Assembly: GCA_024345305.1 (NCBI GenBank)
Contig: BRON01000003.1
Location: forward strand, 620,001-684,000
DNA: 64,000 nt
From: Mrakia gelida
Taxonomy: Eukaryota; Basidiomycota; Tremellomycetes; Cystofilobasidiales; Mrakiaceae
Direction of reading: 5' to 3'
The position numbers and the translations under genes were made by a program. Shown here piece after piece: positions 8,761-22,980 of this stretch. A model generated the notes under the pieces. That model worked only from the letters and a program-made list of their open reading frames with translations. It had not been told where the DNA came from and did not search any database. Every line of letters begins with the position of its first letter. Position 1 is the stretch's first letter.

Positions 8761-11380
8761 TGGCTTTCCGACTTGCCTCGACCTCAGCGTCTACTTCTCA
8801 AGCTACTCCAGCTATCCCCTCGACCTCCTCTCGAAAATCCGCTTCCTCGTCGTGCGCTTCGAGCGATTCGGAGGACGACCAAGACGACACCTTCGAGGAT
8901 TGGCAGTCGGATTCGGCTCCCTCCGTTCCTGCTCGAGCTCTCTTCGGAGGCAAGGAGTTCAAGACCGTAGAGGAGGCCGCTGCTTGGGACATCAAGGAGA
9001 ACGGGGTTGATTTCGTCAAGGAGGTCGCTCGACTCGGTGAGTGAGCTCGACAAGGAGGGAAGGAAGAAATGAGCTCGAGCTCACCTTTTCGTTCCTCCCC
9101 TTTGTTTTCCCTTCCTGCCAGGCCTCGACTTCCACGAGCGAGTTCGTTTGGTCAACTACATCCGAAAGGAGTCTCCTTCAGCTTCGGACGTCCTCAAGCT
9201 CTCTGGTTCCGAACCTCTGTTCAAGGACGACGCTCTCCTCATCCCCGTTCTCGAGAACGACCCTTTCCTCCGTTAGTTCAGCTCTCACTCTTCACGCCCT
9301 CGCTCCCGAGACCTCTTACTTACATATCCCTCTACCTGTACCTCCACAGAGTTCGGAGACGACTCTTGGGATTCCTCGGACGACGAGGAGACCTCTCCTT
9401 CAGCTCCCCAAACCACCAACACCACCTCTTCCTCCGACCCATCAGCCGAGCTCCTGCAAGCCAAGCGTCGCATCCGTCACCTCGAGGAGAAGCTCAAGTC
9501 GCTCGAGGAGGAGGCTAGGGAGGAGCTGGGTGGATTGAGGAACCGAGTGAAGGATCTGTCTGGGTTGGGAGGAGCTGTGACTGAGGGAAAGGTCGAGGTC
9601 GTCAAGGAGGAGAAGAAGGTCGTCCGAGACGATGATTCGCATTACTTCGACTCGTACGCGTACAACGGTTAGTCACACGATATCTCTAGAAGTTCAGAGC
9701 TTGAGTGCAGAATTTGAGAGCTGATCGTTCGTCCCATTCTTTCCAACGCAGACATGTGAGTTCAGCTCGCGTCGAAATCGCGTCCTTTCTCCCGTCGTGC
9801 TCGAGCTGACATCTTTCCTCTTCTTCCAGTCACGAGATCATGCTCAAGGGTGAGTTTTCATCCTGCAGCCACGCTTCAATATCTCTTCTGAACGTCTGAC
9901 TGACGAACCTCTCCCCCCCTCCTCCCTCCCTTCTTCGAAACAGACACCACCCGAACCAAGTCCTACGCCCTCTTCATCCTCTCTAACCCTCACCTCTTCA
10001 AGGACGCTATCGTTCTCGACGTTGGCTGTGGAACTGGAATCCTCTCCCTCCTCGCTGCTCGAGCTGGAGCGAAGCACGTCTACGCTGTCGACGCGTCGGA
10101 TGTCGCCAAGAAGGCCATCGAGAACATTAAGGTCAACGGCCTCGCCGACAGGATCACCGTCGTTCGAGGAAAGGTCGAGGACATCGAGCTGCCCGTGAAG
10201 ACTGTCGATATCATCATCTCGGAGGTGAGTTTTGAAGAGTCGAGAGGAAGACGCGCGATCGTCTCTCCTTCGTCTAGCGAGTCCTTCGCTGACGCTCTTC
10301 CTCGCCTTTTATCTCTCCTCTCAGTGGATGGGATACTTCCTGTGAGTTCCACGCACCGGCTCAAAGCTGCGAGACTCGTCTTGCTGACTCGTTCTCTCCT
10401 CTCTCACCCTTCAGTCTGTACGAGAGCATGCTCGACTCCGTTCTCGTTGCTCGGGATCGATTCCTTCGGGAGGGAGGAGTCATGGCCCCCAGTCAGACCA
10501 AGATCATGCTCAGTGGAGTCGACTGTGCCGACTACATCCAGCAGCGAGTCGGTTTCTGGAGCGACGTGTACGGTTTCGATATGCGAGCCATGGCTGAGGA
10601 GATCAACGAGGACTCGCTGGTCGAGGTTCTCGAGGCTTCCGAGGTCGCAACTTCGTACTCCTGCATTAAGGTACGTTTGATCGATATATCCGTACATCTC
10701 TCGAGTTCGAGCTCTCCTGACCAACCTACTTATCCCATTGCGCCTCTCAGGACATCCTCATCTCGACAGCGACCGTCAAATCCCTCGACTTCACCTCTTC
10801 CTTCTCCATCACCGCCACTAAGACTGGAACCATGCACGCCTTCCTCGGTCACTTCGATACCTTCTTCACTCCCGACGGTTCCTCCGTCGCCAAGGATGCT
10901 CAGGTCGACCTGACAAGGCACGACGAGTCGCTGAAGGTCGAGGCGAAGGAGGGAGATCACAACGAGGTCTCGTTCACCACTGGAGTTCGTTCCGTTCTTT
11001 ACCCCTCTTCCTCTTTCGCCTCGAACTGCAGACTGACTCTCTCGTCTTTATCTGCAGCCCGCCGGAGTCCCCACTCACTGGAAGCAGACCCTCTTCCTGC
11101 TCAAGGAGCCCATCGCCATCCTTGAGGGTTCGTCTTCCCTCCCCGTTCCACTGCCGGTTTCGGACGTGTCTCGCCCCCCACTTCGCTTTCGCTGATTCGT
11201 TTCTCGCTCCTCCCTTCCCTTTCACCAACCTCTGCAGGAACTGTCATCACCGGAGTCTTCCACTGCCACAAGTCCTCCACCAACTCCCGAGAGCTCGACG
11301 TCGAGATCCACTACCAGGTCGCCAACCCTGGAGCGGAGAAGGACGGACAGACTCTCGTTCAGCTTTTCAAGGTCAGATAG
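8761..11380 (+). CDS. Type I protein arginine N-methyltransferase, PRMT3 type
   Basis: About 600 residues from eleven exons. Order: a Ser/acidic N-terminus; a degenerate zinc-finger region (about 60-85); [18 protein letters not shown], which matches the PRMT3 linker; a coiled coil ([20 protein letters not shown]); then the SAM-dependent domain with [20 protein letters not shown], the double-E loop [18 protein letters not shown], and [14 protein letters not shown]3 methylates ribosomal protein S2 in the cytosol. The four zinc ligands of the usual N-terminal finger are all replaced here (A-LF-G for C-LF-C; W and N for the two His). An internal exon of 4 nt (9752-9755) and one of 17 nt (WMGYFL) are needed to preserve the frame. 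Confidence 0.92.
9752..9755 (+). other. 4-nt internal microexon (ACAT) of the PRMT3 gene
   Basis: The intron starting GTTAGT at 9668 ends in CGCAG at 9751, and the next donor GTGAGT begins at 9756, leaving only ACAT. Joining it restores YAYNDIHEIMLKD, which matches the PRMT3 family at this position. Skipping it would shift the frame by one base. Confidence 0.8.
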
Positions 11381-11601
11381 ATAGTTTATTAGCCACCTTA
11401 TAGATATGTATATCAGCAGCGTTTCAAGTTTTTCCTGGAGTGTTACGGTCGAGAGAGAACTCGCTGGAGAGTGAGAAGGAGAAAGGGAAATCAAGTCGAC
11501 CCTCGCGTCGCGTTCTTCTCAAAACCTGGGAACAAAGAGAGTTGCTTGCTCTCATCTTCCAGACCGAGCGAGAGAGAGAGTTCGAAGCAAACAATATCTA
11601 A

Positions 11602-14600
11602 TCAACCAAAGCATTTGCACTGGCACCCAGCGACGGGACACGACGCGTTCCCATCGTCCTCGTCTTCCTCCTCTTCGTCCGCCTCGTTGGCGATTCCAGC
11701 GTCGAATCTCCGAGCTCGCTCGGCTCTCCGAAGGGTGAGGTCTGATTTGGGGTCGTAGAGAGGGTGGTTGGGTGGGAGTGGGGGTTGGGAGTTGGCGGAG
11801 GGGGAGGAGCCAAAGAACCAGGTCATGAGGTGGGAGCGATGTCCTAAATGGAAAGGACGAGGGGAGGAGGTCAGCGAGATGGATACGAGGGTAATAGAGG
11901 GTGATAGAGAGCGAGGGAAGATCTCACCTCCATGGCGACAGACTGGGTTTGAAAGGAAGAGGGGAGGAAGGAGAGGTCAGTGAAAAGAAGGGGAGAAAGA
12001 CGCGTCGTGTTCGAAAGCGACTGACGAGGGCAGAAAACTGTGGTGGGAAACAGCGAGGAGAACGTAAGCAATCAGTACAGCTCCAATGTTTTGATCGGGA
12101 GAAACAGTGAGACGCACGAGGTAACGAGTCGAGAGAATCTGGGAGTACGAACGAAGAACGAAGACGGGGACGATCAGTTTGCTGCCTCGAGCAGAATTCG
12201 AAGCGAGAAAGCCTCACTCGTTCGAACAGCCTCGTCGATGATCTGACCATCTCGAGACTTATCCAAAGCCTGTCCCAAGCTCTTCATGCCTGAGAAAGAA
12301 GAGAGGATGTCAGCGAGAACGCAACGTTGAGAACGAGAAGGAGAAGGCAGGAGGACGAACAAATCGAGCAACGAGGAAGAGCGTTGTGGCATGTCGGGCA
12401 GATGTGAGACTGAAAAAAGTAGGTCGCGAAGAGTCAGTCCTATCTCAATAAGCAGCTAAGCCAGGAAGAGAGAGCTCACGTAAAGTCCCTTGACGGGATG
12501 CCCACTGGGAGTCGTCGCTGTTTCGACCGTCGAGTTAACTGCCGACGAGACGTTCTTGTTGCAGCTGTTTCGGCGAAACGAGAGCGAGATTATCAGCAGG
12601 CAATCGAAGGGAAAGCACGAAGGAGCGATACCCACAAGTTACACCTCACCACAACCTGCACAGGACAAGGGATGGTCGCTCCTCGTTCTCTCGCCAATCG
12701 TCCCTTCGCCTCCCTGAACGTCGCTCTCTCCATGAACAGGATCGACCGATGCAGATACGACTCGTACGATCCAATCCAACGAAGAGCCATATCGGCGTAG
12801 GGGATTCCAGAGGGAGAGATGAGGTCGGAGGGAACGCGTCCAGGGACGGTGTGGGCGGCGAGGATCGCGACGGTTTGGACGTCCGAGTTCTTGCGGAGGT
12901 GAGCTCGAAGGATGTCGAACCCTTCGGAACTGAAGAGACCGGTGATAGAGAGACCTAGGAGATCGGCGGAGGAGATGGCGTAGTCGCATTGGCTGCGAAG
13001 GAATTGGGAGACCTGCGAGGGGTCAAAGGGAGAGGGAAGGCAGGTCAGCTCGCTCGTCGAGAGTCTTCGACGCGATTCGAGCAGGGCTTTCTTTCGTCGC
13101 TGATGTACCGTTGAGGAGGCGAGAGAGGACAAGAGGACTCACCCGTCCATCATGAGCAAACTTGAGAGCCATCCCCAACCGATCGACGAGCGGCAGCCCT
13201 TCCTCCGTCAAAACCTCCTCGAGATCTCCCGTCAACCCATACCTCCAGACCGCTCGAAGGTAAGGGTTCCCGAGCTCGTTTACTCGACTGAGATGCATCT
13301 CGTGTCTCGGAAGTCGGTCGTGAGGTGCATCTTGAGGGTGCTGAAGGTGGATGAGGAGCGTGAGAGCGATGGCTTTAAGGTGTTGATCTGGCGAGGACGC
13401 GACGAAAACGACGAAGCGAAACACGAAAATGAAGGGTCAGTCTCGACCTCAAAGGTGGGAAGAAGGCGTACGAGACTCACCTTTGCTCTTATCAAGAGCC
13501 TCAATACTCCTCTCCAACCTCCCCGAGAACAAAGCGCAGAAAGCAGCTCGTTCGTACTTCCCGATGCTTTCGAGTCTGCCCAGCGACCACGGACAACAAA
13601 GAAGGTCAGCGAGCTTCTCCACGATTGAAGGCCTCGAGCAACAAACAAAGATAGACGGGACTGCTCACCTCCTCACCTCCTCCTCAATCTCTCCCTCCCC
13701 GAGATCCCACCCAACGATCCCCAGCGCCGTCACCCTCTCCTGCACCTTCTTCGACCCCACCGACAACGGGATCACCACCGAACTCTTCCCTCCCACCCTC
13801 CTCTCGTTGAACGCCGCACACGCTCTGGCGAAATCCTTGCTCGAAGCGACGGGAACGGGCTCGAGGTAGTTGGGCGAGGTGGCTCGAGGAGTTCGAACGG
13901 TTTCGGAAGGGGATTCGTCTCTCGGGGTTCGAGAGGGGAGACGTCGGATGTCGTCGAGGTGGAGGTTGAAACCTGAGGTGTTGTTGTTTCCTGAGGAGCG
14001 AGATTTGCGATCGGAGGGGTGGGAGGGAGTGGCGGCTCCGGAGGGGGAAGGGGACAGAGGGAGGGAGGAAGCGTTGAAACCGAGCCAGAGTTGACGGACG
14101 CCGATGAAGGAGAAGTCGAGGCTGTGGGAGCGAGGGTTGGAGGAGGAGAAGCGTTCGGAGTAGGCTGGGGAAGAGGAGGATGGTGGAAAGAGAGAAGGGA
14201 AGAGCGTGAGCGAGTCGCGACGGGAAGATTGGCACGCGACGAGAGAGAAAGGGAGGAAGAAGGGAGGAAGGAAGGAAGGACTCACGACCGAACCAGTTCC
14301 AGAAATCCACAAGAGGTTGTTCTCCCAGCTCAGCAGCGACTAGGGAGTTTCGGTCCATCTGCGAAAGGAGAAAGAAGCGAAGGAAACCAGTCAGCTTCGC
14401 CTCGGGACGACGAGATCGAGGCAAGATGGAAACGCGTCGAAGCAGCCTCAAACTTACATCATGCAGCCCATACCCTCTCTCCGCCCTCGTCCTCATCACG
14501 ACCCCCACATCCCTACTCAACACCCTCGCGGCCTTCTCCACCGCATCCTCCCCACCCCCACCCGCACTCACATCCAACAAACAAGCCGTCGCCGCCCCTC

Positions 14601-16968
14601 CTCCCTCCTCGTCCTCCCCGTCCCCGTCGCTCGTCTCCACCGCCATCACCGCAGAGAGAGCTCTCCCTCTCGAAGGCTGCCTCGTCACGATCGGTTTCGA
14701 AAGCACGGGTTGAACGCCCGAGTCCTGACGAAGAGGAGAAGGGGCTCGCGCTGGTCGACGGGTGAGGGAGGCGAGAGGTCGTTTGTCGATGCTGGTGTTG
14801 TTGGTGAGGGAAGAGAGAGGGAGGGTAGGGTCGTTGTGGTCGATGGTTGTTGGGAGATGGCGAGGTGAGGCGGGACGGGATTGGGTCGGGCGACGAGTTG
14901 GGTAAGGGGAGAAGTCGAGCGGGGTTTGAGGGAGGGGAGAGATGATGGTTAGGTTGGGACCGTAGAGGAGGTGGGAGGAGGAGGAGAGGGCGAGCTGAGA
15001 AAGGAAAGAGAAAAAGGAAGAAAGGAATGGGAAGTCAGCTCGGAAGTGAATCTCGAGACAAGAGGCGACGAGACCAGGCCAGGTTCGGGAGAGATGAGAG
15101 ACTCACAGGAGATCGTTCAATAACCTCCGGCCAAAGGACCTCCCCACCCTGAGCAGCAGAGAAAGTCGCCAGCCGACACTGAAGCTGCTCCGAAGCAGGA
15201 GTCTCGTCCTCCGACGCGTCTTGAGCTCGATCCGGATGAACGTACGAGAACGTCAAGGACGTCGTCGCGTTCGAGTGAGGTCCAGGAGGGACTGCACGCA
15301 CACGCCAAAGTAGCCATCAAACGAGTCAGTATCGGGGAATCAAGACTCAAGAGAAAGAGGAAAGAACGAGAACAGCGAACGCGCGACTCACTCCGAATCG
15401 GCTCTCCCTTCACCACCAACGGTCCTCCCATACTCCCTTCCTCCCCTCTCAACGGATCCACCACATCCCAAACACTCAAATCCCCACCCCTCTCCAGCAC
15501 CACCAGTCTCCCCTCCCTCTCCAAATCCCACTTCACTCCCACCGCACCGGTCCTCAACTCCCCTCCTCCTCCATTCCCACCCATCACTCCTCCCACTCCC
15601 CCACTGCCCCTCCCTCCTCCAGCAGGCTTGATCGCCGGTCCATCCAGCCTGAGCGCTTCAACTCTCGGCGATCGAGTATCCCAAACTCGAACGGTTCCTC
15701 CTGAGGGTGAGTCCGCGAGTCCTGCAGGTCGACCGTCTCGAAGGGAGGTTTGTTGAGACGAGCCGGTGAGGGAGGAGAGGGGGAGACCTTCGTCGTACGC
15801 TGCTAGGCGATGGGATGAGAAAGGGTCGGCGGCCATTCCTGAGGCGAGTAGGCGACCTCCGGAAGCGGGTGAGGAGGAGGAGAAGGGCGAGGAAGAGGAG
15901 GTGGTTGTCGTGGGAGAGCTCGCTGGGACGTTGGACGACGAAGAAGCAGGGTTGGGGACGGACGAGCTCGATCCTGGTGCTGGGCCGAACTGAAGGATAG
16001 GATGAGGACTCCCTGTTCTGATATCGTAGAGACGGATGTACTGTTTCTGGGTTGATACGGCGAGGACGTTGGAGTCCATCCAAGCGAGATCGATGATGGT
16101 TTCGGTGGGGATGAGCGAGTACAAGGGTGCTGGACGACCTCCTCCTGCTCCTCCGGTACCTGGTCGACCTGTGAGGGATGGAGAGTCACCTGAGGTTCCT
16201 CCTGATGGATCCAAGGGGACGAAGAAACCTCGGCCGTCGGAGGACTTCCTGCTGCCGTCGACGGGAGGAGCGGAGGAGGAGGACGAGAGGGCGTGCATTC
16301 TTGATACGTCCCATATGAAGATTGAAGCGTCCGTTCTGATCTTTGAGAATCCTTGAGCGAGGAGGTGAGGGAGGGAGGAGGAACCGTCTGACGAGGGAGG
16401 GGAGAAAGCGAGACAGGTTGTTGTTCTTGAAGCTCGAGGAGGGATGAGAGTGTACGTGTGAGGAGGAGGAGTGACCTCGTAAGGAGAGTGGAAAGATGGA
16501 GAAGAGAGAGATCGATGAGGGAGGGAGATGAGAGAGATGGTTCCAGTTGCGTTGGCGGAGGCGAGGAGTGGGATGGCAGAGTGAGGAGACCACGCGAGAG
16601 ACTGAGAGAAGAGGGAAGGGAAGGGAGATGGGTCTGTGAGCTCGACGTTCCCTTCTCCTTCTAGATAACGAGTTCCCGCTTGGAAGTTCGACTGACCTTG
16701 ACGGCTGTAGGATCTCCTTTCCAGTTCAACTCGAGCGCCTGCTTGACCTGTGAACATTCAAATCGAGGCAAGCAACCCGTGGATGGACGGTCAGACTCGA
16801 GCTTGAACGAAGGAGGAGAGATGCGGGAGGAGGGAGGGAAGGGAGAGACGACGAAAGGCTGACCTTGGATTCCCAGCTATACAGTCTCACAACTCCTCGA
16901 GATCCTACCACGAACCTGTTGGTCTTGAGAGGATCCCATAAGAGATGGACAGCTTGAGGTTGTTCCAT
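11602..16968 (-). CDS. SEA4: SEA/GATOR2 complex subunit Mios (Sea4), WD40-RING protein
   Basis: A protein of well over 1,000 residues with many introns. The N-terminus, MEQPQAVHLLWDPLKTNRFV, matches the first WD40 blade of Mios. Further WD40-like pieces follow (LAWSPHSAIPLLASANATG; VRVWDTRSPRVEAL; WDVVDPL), separated by long Ser/Gly-rich loops. The middle is alpha-helical. The C-terminus has paired zinc motifs: VRCNLC, then CPTCHNALPRCSICL, and finally HMTWFFGSS plus CPVAGCQCKC. This double RING-like end is the hallmark of Mios, Wdr24 and Wdr59. The complex controls TORC1 at the vacuole or lysosome in response to amino acids. The ATG at 16968 was chosen because an in-frame stop lies upstream with no other ATG between. 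It converges with PRMT3 across a gap of only 221 bp. Confidence 0.85.
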
Positions 16969-17613
16969 CAGACCGGGGAAGGGGATGCTCGTCGTTGAGC
17001 TCAACCTCTCCGTCGCTCGCGAGCCTCGAGTCGAGTCTCTTTCGCGTCGTCAAGGGAAAGAACAAAGGACGATCTCATCAGAGAGTGAGCAAGAACCGAT
17101 CAACAGCGAGAGAACGAGCTTGAGCAAAGGGAAAGTTATATGCACGAAAGAAAGGAACAAGCAAGGGAGGAGAAGGGGGGTGCAAGGTGAAGTAACGAAA
17201 CGAAAAAGCGAGGACGAGCGACGAAACGAACAAGCGAGAGTGCGATAGGGAAGTGGGAGGCCCCGTGAATCTAGGCAGTATTACAGTAGTGGTGAGAATG
17301 GTGTTGAAGTAAGTAATGCAAGGATGTGGTGAGGGTGGGAAGGATGGGATGGGGGGAGAAAGGAGAGTGGGAGTGGAAAGCGACGAGACGCGATGCAAGG
17401 AGAGAACGAGAACGAGAAACATGGAGGGGAGGGGGTATGCAAGAGACGAGAGGGGAGACAAGAGAGAATAGCAAACAATGGAACGTGCAAGTAAGGTGCT
17501 GGATGAAAGAGAGACCAAGCTGTAACCCAAAAAGCGAGAAAGCGAAACAAAAGCAAGACCGAGACGACGCGACTCCAACGAGTGCTGCTGCTACTCCTCC
17601 ACCAACCGACCGA
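16969..17613. other. Intergenic: SEA4 promoter and kinase 3' UTR
   Basis: This 645-bp gap lies between two minus-strand genes. It is purine-rich on the plus strand (AGAGAACGAG-like runs), as expected for pyrimidine-rich UTR and promoter sequence of minus-strand genes. No gene or RNA is visible. Confidence 0.5.
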
Positions 17614-20472
<2,859 letters not shown>

Positions 20473-21242
20473 GCTGACTCGAGGGCGGAAGCGAGCAAGA
20501 ACGGGAAGGGAGCAGACGAGGGGGGAGGGAGGAGGGAGCGAGTGAGATGGAGAGTAGGAGGAGGAGAGGGCGAGCAAGGAGAGTGAAGAACGAAGTTGGG
20601 TCGAGAGAGAAAGGGAGAGAGAGTGGTGGTTGGAAGCTAAGAGAGGAAGCGAGAAACGGGAAGGGAACCCAAGAACGACCCGTAAGACCGACGAGAAGAG
20701 AGGGGAGGAGGGGAGCGGCTCAGGGACGACCTTCTTGTGCCTTGATTCAATTTGATCGTGGCTCCAGAAGAAAGAAAACCAGAGCGGGTAGACAAGTTCA
20801 TTCGCCGAAGGGGGGCAAGAAGATCCCATCGAGAGTTCAGTCTGATTGGAACGGGGGGATCGAGGGCGAGATAGAGGCTGGGATGGAAGTCGAGAGGGCA
20901 GGAGGGAGGGAGGAGGAGGAGGTGAGCTCGACTTCCTTGCTTTGTCCTTCGATCGGTCGATGTCACGTTTGTTTGGTTTCAATTAGCCTAGATGTTCCGA
21001 GATGAAGAGCTACTATAGATTAAGCTTGCTAGGATCAGCTATCCGACATTGTAAGAAAATATTCCTCTGTCGGCTGAGAGGGAGCGAAAGAGAGCCCACC
21101 TCTCGCTCTCCAAATCCGAGCGCCGGGGTCAACCGACACGGGCCTTCCCTTTCTTTTCTCGCCTCACTCCCACCTGCAAAAAGACTCGAATTTCACTCGC
21201 TGACTCGCTGCTAACCACCATCATCGACTCGTCTTCCCGAAG
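20473..21242. other. Divergent promoter of the kinase and ATP-grasp genes
   Basis: A 770-bp head-to-head gap. The kinase frame stays open for much of it, but composition is simple and no homology is apparent. The right side carries a pyrimidine-rich leader ending at the ATG at 21243. No other gene seen. Confidence 0.5.
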
Positions 21243-22700
21243 ATGACTGCTGTGCGAGCTATCCGGGTCGCTGTCCTCCATCAAGCCGTAGCGCCTCCTC
21301 TGATCAACGGGTGAGCTCGACCTTCCTTCCCTCCCTCTTCCTACCCCCCTTCAACCCTTCTTTCCCTTCCCAACTCGCCACTTTCACACTCACTAACGAC
21401 GTCTCAACTTTCTTTGTCCCCTCAGAGTCTCCAAACCTCCCAAACCAGGAGGCTACCAGGATTCCTCGGCCGACATCGCCTTCGCCCTCTCCCATCTCCC
21501 TCCCTCCTCCTCCTCCCCACCCATCATCGTCCTTACCTCCGTGCCCTCTCCCAACCCAGCTATCGACTCGCAATGGTCCTTCCCCGATACCATCCAAGGC
21601 ATCCTGTCCGCCGTCTCCCCTCCTCACAACGCAACCCACCTCTACTGCAACACCACCCTCTTCGCTTCCCACCCTCTCGCTCTCCTCTCCTCCCAGGGCA
21701 GACTCCCAAAAGGGACCAAGTTCGTCGGTCAGGACTTAGCGGACACGGAGAGGTTCGAGGATAAGGCGTGGTGTAACGATTGGTTGAGAGGGAGGAAGGA
21801 GTTGGAGGGTTGGTTTCCGAGGAGTTGGGTTCTGAAGAAGGGCGAGGAGAAGGAGGGAGTGGAAGAGGTGAAGAAGAGTTTACCGATGGTTATTAAGCCT
21901 GTGAGGGGGAGAGGAAGTCATGGTGTTAGTTTGGTGAAGACGGAGGAGGAGTTGGAGAGGGGGCTGAAGGGACTTTGGGAGGAGGGAGAGTTGATCCTCG
22001 TCGAGGAGTATATGCGCGGGGAGGAGATCACTATCACGATCATGCCGCCTGGAGATTACGGAGTGAGTACATCTATATCGTGACCTCGTCGTGGCATCGT
22101 GGTGGAGCAAGGAACTGACTTCTCGTTCGCCTTTTTCCTTCGTCTCGCGACGCGTTCAGTCGTTCGGCAAGAAACCTCGTCACTTTGCCCTCCCCGTCGT
22201 CACTCGGTTCAACCACGCCAACGGAATTGCTCCCTACAACGGAGTCGCAGCTGTCACGACCAACTCCCGAGTCATCACTTCCGAGGAAGCCTCCGAGGAC
22301 TTGTCGTACGCGGATGTCTCGACTGCGTGTGAACGCGTCGCAGAGGCTTGCAACGCTTGGGCTCCGATCAGGATTGATGCGAGGAGGAGGAGGGAGAAGG
22401 GAAGTTCGTCTGAGGTGGAAGGAATGGAGTGGGGACTGTTCGACATCAACATGAAGCCTGTGAGTCGACAAAGAAGCAGATATCGACGCGTCGCGAGTTC
22501 CAAATTGGAACTGACGCTTCTCTCTTTCTTTGTTTCCTCAGAATGCCACTGGATCTGGACGCCCTGGAAGGGAAGATCAAGACTCGCTTACCATGATGGC
22601 TGCTCGCGGTTTGGGCTGGACTTACGGCGAGTTGCTCGAGAACATCTTGCGACAAGCTCACGGCGTCCCTGTTTACGCCTCGAAGGAGGACGACGAGTAG
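21243..22700 (+). CDS. ATP-grasp family enzyme, D-Ala-D-Ala ligase-like
   Basis: About 410 residues in four exons. The N-terminal part resembles the pre-ATP-grasp fold (VRAIRVAVLHQAVAPP; ADIAFALSHLPP). The ATP-grasp core is recognisable: PMVIKPVRGRGSHGVSLV (ATP-binding Lys and Gly-rich loop), then ELILVEEYMRGEEITITIMP, then a metal-binding end in WGLFDINMKPNATG. C-terminally come SLTMMAARGLGWTYGELLENIL and an acidic tail. Fungi do not make D-Ala-D-Ala peptidoglycan, so the real substrate is unknown; family members ligate a carboxylate to an amine or thiol. No signal peptide or membrane segment. Only 280 bp separate it from the next gene on the same strand. Confidence 0.75.
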
Positions 22701-22980
22701 ACTAGCCCTCGGTAGACTTCTGCTGATGTGTGACCATCTCAGCAGTACCTCTGCTGTAGCCTCGTCTTTGCTATCTATGTTTGCTCATAATTTTCTGTGC
22801 CGAAAAGAAATCAACAGCAAAGCGCTGCACCCTCGTTTGCCCCGCCGCAACCCTTCTTCTCGCTGCCCTTTGATCGTTCCCACCTTCAAACAACGACCAC
22901 CACCTTCTCTTTTCTCCCCAACCCTTTCTCTCTTCCCACCGACCAGACCCACCCACTCTCTCGGCTATACTACTACTAGG

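Noticed and set aside
20473..20982. N-terminal extension of the kinase (in-frame ATG at 20829)
   Set aside because: The added sequence is a mix of low-complexity and unlikely hydrophobic stretches typical of promoter DNA; the ATG at 20472 starts a plausible acidic/Ser-rich protein.
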